A stretch of DNA of 64,000 nucleotides from Branchipolynoe longqiensis (lineage: Eukaryota > Annelida > Polychaeta > Phyllodocida > Polynoidae). Made by a program: the position numbers and the translations under genes. The notes under the pieces are model-generated. The model did no database searches. It had not been told where the DNA came from and saw nothing but the letters and a program-made list of their open reading frames with translations. This document shows positions 24,070-36,037 of this stretch, in pieces (within the stretch, counting starts at the first letter, position 1; the number at the start of each line of letters is the position of its first letter). The stretch lies in NCBI GenBank assembly GCA_030323885.1, contig CM059188.1, positions 111,258,763-111,322,762 on the forward strand, in the 5' to 3' direction.

Positions 24070-24347
24070 GGTCCTTACCCATGTGAAGCTATGGAATTCA
24101 AGGCTATTGCAAGGCTTTTCAAGGTTGTTTTTTATAGGAATTCAACCGAGTATTGGCATTTTATATATATGTCAGATTATCTTGTGCCGAATGGTGAATT
24201 CAGACTAATTTAGATCAGTGGGGATGGTTTAAGGAATTCGACGCTTGTCAAGACTAAATACCCAAATAAGTTAAATTCAAGGTATGTCGAGGCCTAGAAA
24301 TGGGGCGATTAAAAGTCCAAGACTTTTAAAGACTTCCCAGGCTCCGT
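24070..24347. mobile_element. Putative hAT-like element or repeat (gtccgtac), copy 2
   Basis: Shares atggaattcaaggct, aaggcttttcaagg and the closing cccaggctccgtaag with 3538-4175 and is shorter. Confidence 0.45.
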
Positions 24348-24534
24348 AAGACCCTGCACTGGGCAGCGTCTTCCATCAGACAGATAGCTGAATACCGACC
24401 ACTTCACTGACATTTTGGCTCGCTGGACAATTTGCCAGAGTTTATTTTAACGTTTGCTAATTCTGGGCTGACTCTGTGCATCAGTGATAGTTTGCTAGTT
24501 CCAGAAAGAAGGGTGAGACCGGATCCTGCAAGGT

Positions 24535-24880
24535 TGTTTGCCTGCTTGCTTGTGTGAGTTTTACATCCTAGCAACATCTAAGGTCATATCAGGATGGGTA
24601 CCGATTTGTGACAGTGCACACTCATGGTAACTTTATAGTGATGTCTATAGTCCCCCTGGTACTGAGGCCAGGCCACCGGCACCATGACCTAATTTCCCAC
24701 TCAGTCATATTATTCTGATACTGAGCTAACCAATCCTTGCCCTATCCTAGTAATACCGAGCGCCAGGCTAGGTAACGACAAGTATCAATTGTGTATGTCA
24801 TTGATTTAACTCAAGTGCGAATCGAAGTCCCAGACTTCCGAATGGGAAGCCTGCGTTCTAGAGATTGGGCCACCGCATCT
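24535..24880 (-). mobile_element. SINE1, full length
   Basis: Tail tgagttttacatcctagc and a second-type head ending gattgggccaccgcatctgg. Confidence 0.86.
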
Positions 24881-24885
24881 GGTTC

Positions 24886-25940
24886 CTGTAAGGATGGGAT
24901 TATCTTCGCTGTGCATTGATATATGTGACCCAGGACGAACTGGACAGGGCTGCTATTACCATGATTGGTTCAGCAGCCCCAGGATGAGATCATTTTGTAC
25001 AACAACCTCCATAACTTTAACCCATACTGTTTTACACGGTATGTCCTTCTTTGTACTCTCGTCATTGGGGGGAATGAGCGGAAGACGCTCATTCACTGTC
25101 ATTGCAGGGTGGGAGAGCATAGCAGAGCTGCCCCCCCCCCCCGGGCATGCCATGGGTGGGCAGGGGTGGGAGGGGAAAGGACAACCACACCTCCACATGA
25201 GCCACTCGGGGCTTCCCCCCTGACTAGCACTAGTAGCAGCTGCCACTGACTGGCAAGTGAGCTGCCCACTGATTGGCCAATCCCACTGCAGGTAGCCCAC
25301 ATGGCCAATCACACACCAGCAACAGGCCAGGCCCCATTCACAAAGGAATGTCAGGACAGCTGACCCCACACTCTCCTCCTGGAAACCGTCTGAGCAACAA
25401 CCCTCATGACAACCTATGCACCCACACCTCACTTTCTTGGTAATGCGCAAAGCAGCACTCATGACTGTTAAATCGTGCAAACCAAAAAAACTAAAAATGT
25501 AATATCATAATATCACCTCCCTAGAGCCGCATCAGGCTACCAGCCATGACAGAGGCGCATTGCATGGGAATTAACCACATTTATCAATGATCAATTATCT
25601 TATCTTGTATCTATGCCATGTTCACTACAACATTTATGTTGTATCGTTTATCTGTTGTGCGATGTGTGTCCATCTTATTATCATCAACCCTTCGCATAGC
25701 CTTGTTTGCAGAATAACTGGTTTCTCATGTACATATCGACATCATTGAACGACCTTTGACCAGAAAATAAAGCTTTGTTATTTTCCAAATGCTCTCTTGT
25801 TCTCTCTCGCCCTGAGCCCAATGAAAACACATACACAAATTGAGACTTTCTGAGCTCAACACAATTTTACAGAGACAAAGATGTCTTGGCTCTCAACTAT
25901 CAGAACTGATTAGTTCAGCTCACTTTTCATAACATCATTT
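24886..25940. other. No recognised feature
   Basis: A 174-codon open frame on the - strand (24956-25480) overlaps several others and shows no domain; not called as a gene. Confidence 0.4.
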
Positions 25941-25942
25941 TT

Positions 25943-26243
25943 TTCTTGAATTATACTGCCTATCATGGATAAGTCTGAATAGACTTGTTTTAACCATTAT
26001 ACAGTTTGTCGATAGAAAGCCAGAGTCTACACTTTTACCGACCCAAGGGATTGTTAACCTCCCACAGCACATAGACATGGTATGAGAGCGACTGGCATTT
26101 GATGACGCTGTAAGTTATACACAGCGGTGGAAATCCAAATTGGCAGAGGTGGGGGCACAGGGAATCAAACCACTGACCTTCAGATTAGTAGTCTGACCTA
26201 CAAAAACGTCAGACACTCTAACCACTCTGCCACAGAGAACACC
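25943..26243 (-). mobile_element. SINE2, full length
   Basis: From ttatactgcctatcatgg to cactctgccacagagaac. Confidence 0.88.
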
Positions 26244-26933
26244 AATTCATCAATTATCAGTCATACAATAATTCCTTGCAAATATTATGTTTTTAGTAAA
26301 TGCTCCTTTTTGTTGTATTATTAGTTAAGTCTGCTTTAAAATCATCAATTTAACTCCGATCACAAATTATAGCTAAAATTGAATTAAGTAGCAACTCAAA
26401 AGTGTATCTTCCATATTAGCTGCTTTCTCACCAATTCTCTTGGCAGTTTTTTAATGTTTTTTTGGTAACGTATTTATTCATCTGTATATGACATTTGTCA
26501 GTACTGGTGCACTGGTCTTCCGGCCATCTTACTATTGGAATTGACCATGTATATAATCTAAGTTTTATCAGTGCTGTATTAGTTACAGCACCGATCCTGT
26601 AGAATTAAGGGAGTGGCTCCTGCTGTATAATGTACAGCACCAGCCACTGTAGTTCATGCAAAAATGGGGAGCAAGCAATCGTTGAGAGTTACATTTTCCC
26701 TCTCACAAAACATGGTAAATTTATAGTTGACAAGACATTTTGTCTGTCTTATGAGTTATATAATTTTCAATGTGCTTATAACAGGTTGATAGTTGTGTAG
26801 GATCTTTAGTATGTTGATGGTTTGTTCATGATGGTTAAGGGTGGTGGCACGGGAGGGGGGGGCCATTGGGGTGGGTGGTGTCTTGGCATCAGTGTCTTCA
26901 CCATCAAATGGGCAGGAATTTGTGCAAGTCTGT

Positions 26934-27426
26934 CCGGTGTTGCAGTTTCCGTGGAACGCCAGTTTGCGAGGGACACATATCTTCAAATGCATTGTCAATG
27001 GCCGTGAGCAAATCTTCATACAGAAAACATCAAATATCTCTCAAATTACACCACCTAGAAACAAACCGCTTGGCACACATACAGAAAACATATTCAACAA
27101 ACAGACTATATTAAATTTATGAGGTTAGAGTTCTTGATTTCTATTAATTTTGAATAAAACTAATGTTTTGCACTGCGCGTAGCGTCAAACTCAAGGCATT
27201 GTCAATGGTCGTGAGCAATCTTCAGACAGAAAATACAGAAAAAGTGAAATATCTCTAAAACCACACCAAATAGAAACAAATCGCTCGGTATACATATAGA
27301 AAACATCTTTACCAAAAACATTATATTAAATTTATAAGGTTAGTGACAATGCTGTTCGATTTTGACGCATGCGCAGAAGCGATGTGTCCCTCGCAAACTG
27401 GCGTACCGCGGAAACTGCAACACCGG
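26934..27426. mobile_element. MITE with long TIR and internal duplication
   Basis: Inverted termini of about 45 bp start CCGGTGTTGCAGTTTCCG. The interior holds two direct copies (26987-27126 and 27197-27345) of a segment ending ttaaatttatgaggttag. Confidence 0.82.
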
Positions 27427-27429
27427 CAC

Positions 27430-27820
27430 ATCTGGAACACATAGGTGTGCAATAGGGGTCGATTTTACGGATTTGAATCTCTTTCTGAATACTGTTTTAC
27501 AACCAGGTTTAACTGACACCATCTAGATAAGCCATTCAGTCACAAGAAATGCGCCTAGTTGAGTGTAGTCGAGGCAGTCAGAGCTGGGCATTAAAGAATA
27601 CCAGTGCCAGCCTGATGAATTGGCGGCAGACTCTATTAGGACATGGGGCGTATCGCCCAATAATGGCCGACAGGCGTGTATGTGTGTATATATACACACC
27701 TGTCAGTGGTTAATGTACGACATCGACATTCAGTAGGCGACGGACAAAGCTAAATGACACAGTTGTGTGACCATATTCCACACAGATCACACATATCACA
27801 CAGATCAATGTCATACTCAT
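27430..27820. other. No recognised feature
   Basis: No repeat or gene recognised. Confidence 0.4.
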
Positions 27821-27821
27821 G

Positions 27822-28165
27822 ACCAGACGGGGTGGCCGAATGAGTAGAACGTCCGTCACCTGTTTTGGGAGATCGGGAGATCCGAACCCATGAGTTTGTG
27901 GGTTTGAATCCTGGTCGAGTCAAACCAATGACTTAAAAATTGATACTTGTCGCTTCCTAGCCTGGCGCTTGGCATTATTTGGATAGGGAAAGGACTGGTT
28001 GGGTCAGTGTCAGGATAATGTGACTAAGTGGGATATCAGGTCATGGTGCTGGAAGCCTGGTGTCCCAGTGAGGCAGCACTATAAAAGTCGCCATGAGTGC
28101 GCATTGTCACAAGTCAGTACCTGTCCTGATAGTACCAGGACGAAAAACAACAACAAACAAATGTC
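27822..28165 (+). mobile_element. SINE1, full length
   Basis: First head type, gacggggtggccgaatgag, and tail acgaaaaacaacaacaaac. Confidence 0.9.
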
Positions 28166-28221
28166 ATACTCATAGCCACCCGCTAGCCGGACACTAATGA
28201 AATCAAATTACACCCGCATTT

Positions 28222-28518
28222 TCGTTTGTTTGTTGTTGTTTTACGTCCTAGCAACATCTAGGTCATATCAGGACGGGTACCGACTTGTGAGACAGGGAGA
28301 CCAGGCCACCAGCACCATGACCTGATATCCCACTCAGTCACATTATCCTGACACTGAGTGAACCAGTCCTTGCCCTATCCTAATAATGCCTAGCACCTGG
28401 CTAGGAAGTGACAAGTATCAATTTTTAGTTTATTCGTCCAGGGTTCGAACCAACGATCCCACAGTCTACCAACACGGCAGACGGACGCTCTAAGTCATTC
28501 AGCCATCCCGTCTGGGGT
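28222..28518 (-). mobile_element. SINE1, with internal deletion
   Basis: The cagtgcgcactcatgg segment is deleted. It faces 27822-28165 as an inverted pair 56 bp apart. Confidence 0.86.
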
Positions 28519-28721
28519 AACTACACGGGCATTATACCGTGACAACACCAAAGATGATAGTTGGTAACAACATGCTATTACAATTATGTTGAATTGTTTA
28601 TAAAACTGCATCTTTATCTTTCCCAAGACAGCAGGTATATTATATATTCTAGTCCAATGAATTCAAGCGGAATAGGCGTTGGACTAAAAGTTAGGCAATC
28701 TTGGACTAGCATTTAAACAAT

Positions 28722-28850
28722 CATGAATATGTGACTGAGTAGGATGTCGGGTATTGGGCCGGCGGCCTGGTCTACCAGTGGGGCAGCACTATAAAGTGTC
28801 CATGAGTGTGCACTGTCACAAGTCGGGACTCGTCCAGATATGGCCATAAA
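28722..28850 (+). mobile_element. SINE1, tail-half fragment
   Basis: From gaatatgtgactgagtagg to gtccagatatggcc. Confidence 0.7.
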
Positions 28851-29489
28851 CAAAAATAAAAAAAGCAGTTCAGGCGAAAAACCACGTAAACACCGATCCA
28901 AAAATGGAGATAAACATTGGAATCAAACCCTCAGAAACTTTTTTTTGTGTAGCCCTTCTCTTTTTTTCCATTGCTCAATAACCATGTGATCACATGAAAA
29001 GTACAATTAGTGAGAATTACATTTACTTTTAGGTATAAATCTTATATTTAAACCACATTTCTGGATTGGCATTTACATGGTTTTGCGCCTGAAGTCTTCT
29101 ATAATGTTAGTAGGACGTAAACCAACTAGCAACCACACTTGTGCAGATTCACCCACTGACTATTTCCTCCACTCCATCCCTTTCCATTTCCCTTCCGTTT
29201 CCGACATCGACCCCACTTCCGGTTTCCCAACCGAAAGTGCGCCACCACTGGCAGAGATGGCACCTAATTTGGTTGCGTCAATACATTTTGCGTCGAAGCA
29301 ATTGACCTTGGGATGCCCTGACCTTGGCCATGCACAAACCAATCGCGATCACGTGGTCTCGGGAGGACTGGTTCTGATCGGGAAGCTTATCACCATTTAT
29401 GTATATTGCGCCTCCCCTCACCCCCACCCACTCCTCCCTGACCCTGACCCCCCACCCCCAATCCCCCCACCCCCGCCAAACCGATGTCA

Positions 29490-29832
29490 TAGTTTGAAAG
29501 GGTATCCGGTTTAAAACAGGCTTTTACGCAATGTGGATGCATCAAAGTCGAACAGCAAGCCTGAAATCTTGCCTGAATGTCTCGGTTCTGTCTGTGGAGG
29601 AGCGCTCTGGAAATATAGGGTGAGACAAGCAAGGAGACTGTTCGGGCATCATTGTAGCGAATATTTTACACTTGATAGTATGTATTACCCTCTGCACTAA
29701 CAAGTTAACAAACAATTAACAAGTTATTAAACGTGGGTACAAACTCAATCAGGCGGAAATGCCATTCAACTTTAGCGCATGCACATTGCGAAAAGGCCCA
29801 TCTTAAACTGGGTACCCTTTCAAACTGCGACA
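29490..29832. mobile_element. MITE with about 55-bp TIR
   Basis: Left agtttgaaagggtatccgg and the inverted right end agtttgaaagggtacccag extend inward to cgcaatgtg-gatgc/catgc. The outer sequence (tcgcagtttgaaa) resembles the ends of the element at 26934. Confidence 0.8.
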
Positions 29833-30091
29833 CCGGCTGAACCCTGCTGGTGTGTGAACTCTGGTGATGTAACCATGGCAACAAAACTTTGAGTTGAGAA
29901 AACTGAACTCTCAATCAGGGCCGTACCTAGAAAGCGGAGGGGAAGGACGGGGAGGTCCCCCCCCCCCCCAACGCACCTGCAACCCACCCACCCCAACCGA
30001 CTACAAAAAGAAAGCTCAGTAAGTAACCCTCCTGAAAGGTTTGAAAAGGGCATTTCAGAGCGTCTAGATTTTAAAATGTCTTGGGAGTGAT

Positions 30092-30458
30092 GGGGGTTTG
30101 TTTGTTTCTTTGTGGCTTTTTTTACATCCTAGCAACATCTAGGGTCATATCAGGACGGGTACTGACTTGTGTCAGTGCGCACTCATAACGACTTTATAGT
30201 GCTGCCCCACTGGGGAACCAGTCTGCCGGCACCATGACCTGATATCCCACTCAGTCATATTATCCCAGCAATGAGCCAACCAGTCCTTGCCCTATCCTAA
30301 TAATGTCAAGCACCAGGCCAGGAAGCGACAAGTGTAAATTTTTAAGCCATAGATTTGACTCAACCAGGATTCGAACCCACAAACTCTTGGGTTCGGATCT
30401 CAAGATCTCCCAAAACAGGAGATGAACACTCTACTCATGCGGCCAGCCCGTCTGGTGG
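30092..30458 (-). mobile_element. SINE1, full length
   Basis: T-rich/tacatcctagcaacatc tail end on the left and a first-type head ending ggccagcccgtctgg. Confidence 0.88.
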
Positions 30459-30917
30459 GAGTGAGGGGGAGGAGAACACCTAGTGCCTAGCATCGTCGGC
30501 ACTTGTCCATTCCAAGAATTTGTAACCTTCCTAAAATAACTGGAAATGGCATTTCAAGGCGTCTAGATATCAGAATTTTCGCGGAAAGGGGTTGGGGGAG
30601 AATCCCCAGACCACCTAATCCTTTGCACCGTCAGCACTTGTGCGTTACAAGAACCTGTACCCTTCCTGAGATGAGTGGAAATGGTATTTCAGAACCTCTA
30701 GATTTAAGAATTTCCTGATAGAGCGTAACCCCAACACCCTAGTGCCTAACACTTTAGGGACTCGCCCATTCCAAGAATTTATCTGGCTGGTCAACGCAAA
30801 GATTCCTAGCTACGGTCCTACCACCTCGTAACCCCCCCCCCCCCCCCCCCGACCCCCCCAAAGGGCGTTTCCCGTCGGATACGATCATTTCTATGCGTGA
30901 ATGTACCTTATTGTCCT

Positions 30918-31020
30918 GACCAGACAGCATGGCGGAATGAGTTGAGCGTCCGTATCCCGTGTTGAGAGATCGTGGGATTCGAACCCATTAGTTCGAACCC
31001 TGGTCGAGTCAAACCAATGT
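30918..31020 (+). mobile_element. SINE1, head only
   Basis: The head ends at gagtcaaaccaatg, where the 39-bp minisatellite starts. Confidence 0.8.
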
Positions 31021-31690
31021 GTGTAGGAATGTGCTGCATTATATATGGGTTATACAAGAGTGTACCAATGTGCTGTATTCTATATGGGTTATACAACAGT
31101 GTAGCAAAGTGCTGCATTATATATGGGTGTCAACGGTGTAGCAATGTGCTGCATTATATATGTGTTATACAACAGTGTAGCAATATGCTGCATTCTATAT
31201 GAGTTATACAACAGTGTAGCGATGTGCTGCATTTTATATATGGTATACAACAGTGCAGCAATGTGCTGCATTCTATATGGGTTATACAATGGTGTAGCAA
31301 TGTGCTGCATTATATATGTGTCATACAACAGTGTAGCAAAGTGCTGCATTGTATATGGGTTATACAACAGTGTAGCAATGTGCTGCATTATATATGTGTT
31401 ATACAACAGTGTAGCAATGTGCTGCGTTCTATATGGGTTATACAACAGTGTAGCGATGTGCTGCATTGTATATCGGTTATACAATGGTGTAGCAATGTGC
31501 TGCATTCTATATGGGCTATACAACAGTGTAGCAATGTGCTGTATTCTATATGTGTTATACAACAGTGTAGCAATGTGCTGCATTATATATGGGTTATACA
31601 ACAGTGTAGCAGTGCGCTGCATTCTCTATGGGTTATACAACAGTGTAGCAATGTGCTGCTTTATATATGGGTTATACAACAGTGTAGTGA
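31020..31690. repeat. 39-bp minisatellite, about 17 units
   Basis: Unit: gtgtagcaatgtgctgcatt followed by atatatgggttatacaaca. Because 39 is a multiple of three, stop-free frames up to 193 codons run through both strands. Confidence 0.93.
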
Positions 31691-31749
31691 TAAGATACTC
31701 CTGAATATAGGATTAGTAAGAATTTAAATATCAATGTGACATAATATGG

Positions 31750-32030
31750 TGTGTTGGATATGAGTTTAAGAGAGGGTTCTGCAACAGTGTTCCATAATTT
31801 GGTGCATTTGATCAGGCTCTATGTGGGGATTTATACTGGGAGTCATACTCTGGTCTCTTCTTTAAATGCGCATATGAGGAGGGTGGGGAAAGTTATATAG
31901 TGATATATAATATCTTTGTTATGGGTCTAGACAGACGGAGACAGATTGGAGGGGTGCAGCACAGGGTGTGAACAGGATCCAGCACAGCATCGCATCATGG
32001 GCTATTTATATCTAACACAGGCATATTACA
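31750..32030 (+). repeat. Dispersed repeat R2, copy 1
   Basis: Segment with tttaaatgcgcatatgagga, gtgatatataatatc and cagcacagcatcgcatcatg; an inverted partner lies at 34050-34325. Confidence 0.8.
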
Positions 32031-32139
32031 GTTATCATACCGACCCACCCAGCGGGGAGGCTAATGACTATCGTGTGTATACATAAACAATACGCCTACC
32101 CATAGGCATATAGAGGGAAAATAAATTCATCAAATTCAG

Positions 32140-32310
32140 AAACTGGAAACAGCTGTGTCTTCGGAATTAATATAAACTGGTCCCGGTGCCTTCTCCCATG
32201 ATTTAATCAAGTACCAGTCGGGTATAAGGGCGACTGACACTGGTTCTGGGCTGAAACATGGGAGAAGGTACTGGAACCAGTTTATATCAATTCTGTGGAA
32301 AATATACATA
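32140..32310. mobile_element. Small palindromic MITE
   Basis: Arms gaattaatataaactggt..ccttctcccatg and the inverse ending accagtttatatcaattc, about 37 bp each, with a 60 bp loop. Confidence 0.8.
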
Positions 32311-32683
32311 ATTAATCACCGATGTAGTGTGTGTAGGGGGGGGGGGGGTGTCGGTCCTAAACATTGTTTATTCATATTACTTTATTAGTGTATTTGTGTA
32401 CCATAGATATCTAAGGAAATTAGATATTACACTATCGTCTGAGTTGCAGATATAGTACCTCAGTAGAGTGTTTGGGAGAACCAGCTGTGATTGTGTAGCA
32501 CTGATAGGCGATATGGCATGGGACGGGTAAGGGAGTTATACGTCAATGATAACAACAAGCATGAGTCATATCATGTGCGCCGCCATGTCCCCACGCCATA
32601 TCGCACCTCCCCCTAGTGGCCGGTGTTGGCATTGACGCCGCCCAGCGAGAGGTATCGCGAGTCCACGCCCAGCCCAAAGACTA

Positions 32684-33363
32684 TGGGGCTGTCACACTAC
32701 GACGTAACGACGTCAACGTAGGGAGAACGTGAAGAACGTTGAACTTCTCGGCGTAGTATGCAAATTTGGGCACAAGTTGAACGTGGATGCAGCGTAGTGG
32801 ACGAGAGAGTAACGTCGGTAAAGCGTAGTGATACCGTCGTTCGACGAGAGAGGTCAACGTAATGACGCTGACGGAACGTTATGAACGTTATTCCATCGTC
32901 AGAAGAACGTTACGTGATGTTAGCTAAGTCATGAGACATTGAACATACGGTGAATGCACGTTCTCCTGACGTTCTCCTGACGTTCTCCTGACGTTGTCCT
33001 GACGTTCCCATTACGCCCCGTGGGCATTTGCACTTGGTTTAATGGGGGTCAACGTAGTGGAACGTAGTTGAACGTAGTGAGGAGCATTGGAATAACGTCC
33101 GTTTAACGTCATTGACGTTCGCTGAACGTGAACAGAACGTACGGCGAACGTAAACCCTTACGTTCGACCTACGTCGAAACTTTTGAACATGTCCAAAACC
33201 TCGACGTAACTTGACGTAGCAAGACGTAATGTGACGTAGCTCGACGTCACTCTAATGTCATTATGACGTCATCATAACGTAATCCAACGTACATCAACGT
33301 AATGACGAAATATCACCACATTAGGCTCACGTTGGCTCATTACGTCGTAGTGTGACAGGGGTA
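32684..33363. mobile_element. CCCTGTCACA-family element with acgtt arrays
   Basis: Inverted termini GGGGCTGTCACACTACGACG and CCCCTGTCACACTACGACG. The interior is crowded with aacgt/acgtt motifs, including four units of the 11-bp gacgttctcct at 32958-33003. A clear TSD is not visible (CTA versus TAA). Confidence 0.85.
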
Positions 33364-33450
33364 TAAATAGCCTATCTGCACACAGTTCCTATATGACGGT
33401 CTGTCTCATTTGAAGCCGATCCATCTATCTCTCCTGTATTGAATGAACTT

Positions 33451-33806
33451 AAAGGTGTATAGGCCGGTGCTTTTGAGTTTCTGTCATTTTCTTAGATACA
33501 TATATGAGAGTGATCATTCTAATTTACTTTACATTAGTTTGAAGTAACTTTTATTTTACATGGCTAACTTTTGAGATATTTGAAGAGCAAATATGCTAAA
33601 TAAAATGTTGGCGGGCATTCCAAAAGTCTGACACCATTGGCGTCTGTGGTAAGAAGTCCTATTACATTGCTTCAGTATTCTCTTCTATACAGCGAACAAT
33701 GATTTGTATGTGCACCAGTATCTAAGTTATACATGTAGAATCAAATCTAGATAATTGCATTGGTTTTCAAAATTAGACATTTTCATCGGACAATGCACCT
33801 TTAAGA
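33451..33806 (-). mobile_element. TTAA-type MITE, inverted copy
   Basis: Termini taaaggtgtataggccggtg and cggacaatgcacctttaa. Confidence 0.85.
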
Positions 33807-33847
33807 CACCAGATGGAGTAGCTCTTTTTGCAATTAACCAGGGACAG

Positions 33848-33915
33848 TGATTATATGATAAATAAGTATTATGCGAGTATAAAGGTGGGAAGGGAATTTT
33901 ATTATTATTATAAAT
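33848..33915 (+). repeat. ATTATGCGAGTATAAAG module with (ATT)n
   Basis: The module is followed within 20 bp by tattattattat; one of six copies in the window. Confidence 0.75.
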
Positions 33916-34023
33916 ACTTATCTACTACTCTGTGCATCTTCACCATGCTCCAATCGGTGGCGCCGCCACCGGCTGCCCTTGTCCCTAACTGTTGGGGTCC
34001 CATGTTCATTCACCCCGAAGAAT

Positions 34024-34025
<2 letters not shown>

Positions 34026-34050
<25 letters not shown>
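34026..34050. repeat. (TA)n microsatellite
   Basis: Alternating at tract; a second AT-rich tract lies at 34315-34365. Confidence 0.8.
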
Positions 34051-34055
<5 letters not shown>

Positions 34056-34325
34056 TAGGCCTGTATTAAATATTAATAGCCCATGATGCAATGCTGTGCT
34101 GGATCAGTCCACTCCCTGTGCTGCATCCCTCCACTCCGTCTCCGTTGGTCTAAAACTAAGATATTATATATCACTGTATAACTTCCCCACCCTCCTCATA
34201 TGTGCATTTAAAGCACATGCCAGAGTATGATTCCCAGTTTATATCCCCACGTAGAGCCAGATCAAATACACCAAATAATGTAACACTGTTGCCTACCCCT
34301 TTCCTAAACTCATGATATATATATC
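34050..34325 (-). repeat. Dispersed repeat R2, inverted copy
   Basis: Reverse-complement match to 31750-32030, about 2.0 kb away. Confidence 0.8.
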
Positions 34326-34650
34326 TAACATATATAATATGTATATAATATATAATATATATATATACCCACAATAGTACTGCGTGATGAACAGACTGGC
34401 TACACTGCAGCAGTTCCTTTTGCGCCTGGCTTGTGTGTACAATGCAATAGCTAACAGCCCCCCAGGATGTAGCTGATGCTATCGAAGATTGATGGAGAGG
34501 CTCTGCCAGAGATAGGGCGATCACCTCAGGCGTGGTACACGAGGGAGTGTGATGCCCTGATGCATCAAGCCTAAGCCTACTGATGCAGTCATGTACAGGA
34601 CAGCCAGCAACCAGCACTCAACCAAATACCTGACAGCAGGGCATATAGTC

Positions 34651-35306
34651 AAAGACCCTATAACACTAAGACGGATCCCGCAGCCTGTACTTTGTAATGA
34701 ACAGAAGAGCCAGTGCACCAGGTGGTTGGCTTGATCATTTTTATAGTGTTGTAAATCGGTTGTGTGAATTGTGTGTGTGCTTGAGCGTGTGTGTGTGTTC
34801 ATGTGCGTGTGTCAGTGCGCTGGAAGAAGGATGTTCGGGGAATGTGTGTATGGTGGCAGGGGTGGGTGGGGTGGAGAGGTGGAGGGGCAGGTTGGTGGAT
34901 AGTGGTGGTGGTGGGAGTTCTATAGGAGTAGCAACATGCAACCAGTGGGGACCTCCCTCACCTCCTTGCCCCTGCTTACATCAGGGAGGGGGTTGTGAGG
35001 TGTGGTGTGAGAGTGCCGACTGAGGTGGGTGAGGAGAGGGAGGTAGAGGGGGGGAGGAAGTGCAGGAGAGGAAGAGGGAGTGGGGGGGGGGGGAGGCGGA
35101 GAGGAAGGGGGGAAGGGGGAGGAAGGAGGGGGGAGGGGGAGCAAAGGGATGTGTGGTGTGAGAGCGCTGGGTAAGATGGATGAGGAGGCAGATATGTATG
35201 TGTTTACATGTGAAACACCAGCCAGCAGCTAGGCTGATCAAACGCACCACAAGATGGAACTGCAAAATTTACATTACCATGGGAGAGATAGGGAGTGAGC
35301 CGTCTT
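34651..35306. mobile_element. CAAAGACCCTATAA-type element, cut by SINE2
   Basis: Left end caaagaccctataacactaa; right part gggagtgagccgtc is cut by the SINE2 at 35307. The interior is expanded by GT- and G-rich tracts (34770-35140). Confidence 0.72.
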
Positions 35307-35607
35307 TTTTTTTTCTTGAAGATTTATACTGTCTATCATGGATAAGTCTGAATAGACTTGTTTTCACCATTAGACAGTTTGTCAATAGAAAGCCCGAGCC
35401 TACACTTTTACTGACCCAAGGGATTTTTAACCTCCCATACCACATAGACATGGTATAAGAGCAACTGGCCTTTGACGACGCTGTAAGTTATACACAGCGG
35501 TGGAAATCCAAATTGGCAGAGTTGGGGGCATGGGGAATCGAACCACTGACCTTAAGATTCCGACCTAGAAAAAGGTAAGACACTCTAACCACTCCCCCAC
35601 AGAGAAC
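35307..35607 (-). mobile_element. SINE2, full length
   Basis: T-rich start tttttttttcttgaag, body, and a head ending ccccacagagaac. It interrupts the preceding element. Confidence 0.88.
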
Positions 35608-35620
35608 GCCACAAAACATG

Positions 35621-35692
35621 TTCCCAGACGGGGAATCGAACCCCGGCCGCGGCGGTGAGAGCGCCGAATCCTAACCACTAGACCACCTGGGA
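35621..35692 (-). tRNA. tRNA-Glu (CTC)
   Basis: The 72-nt sequence on the - strand forms a complete cloverleaf: acceptor TCCCAGG pairing with TCTGGGA, A box TGGTCTAGTGG, anticodon loop with CTC, and B box GGTTCGATTCC, with discriminator A. It matches the metazoan tRNA-Glu pattern almost throughout. TTTT, a polymerase III terminator, follows within about ten bases (35613-35616 on the + strand). Unlike SINE heads nearby, no SINE body follows. A SINE2 copy ends about 14 bp beyond its 3' side. It is probably a real gene. Confidence 0.93.
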
Positions 35693-35907
35693 CATCTAAG
35701 TGATTCAGGTTCTTTGATATAGTCCACCTGAACTAAGTAGTAATGTTTTCAGAGCAGAAGCTGGTAGCTTAGGGCTTATCCAAAGTTGTCAACATTGTCA
35801 AGGTAGTACAAAGAATACTACTTTTCCAGACCCCCCCTCCACCCGACCCCAAGTCTCACCCCCTCCCTCCCTCCCCGCCCCCAAAATAGTACACAAACAT
35901 TTTACTA

Positions 35908-36036
35908 CAGACCCAGATGGGGTGGCCAAATGAGTTGAGTACCCAACTCATGTTTTGATAGGTCATGGGATTCGAGCCATCAAGTTTGAACCCTGGTTGA
36001 GTCAAACCAATGACTTCAAAATTAAAACTTGCCACT
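35908..36036 (+). mobile_element. SINE1, head half
   Basis: First-type head through caatgacttcaaaattaaa, then cut by the next element. Confidence 0.8.
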
Positions 36037-36037
36037 A

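Noticed and set aside
24956..25480. 174-codon - strand frame
   Set aside because: Not repetitive, but no domain, signal peptide or splice context recognised and + strand frames overlap it. A protein search would decide.
31020..31690. CRISPR-like array
   Set aside because: Units are contiguous tandem copies without unique spacers, in a eukaryotic genome.
31089..31727. Up to 193-codon repetitive Cys-rich frames on both strands
   Set aside because: 39-bp minisatellite artefact; no start context, signal or domain.
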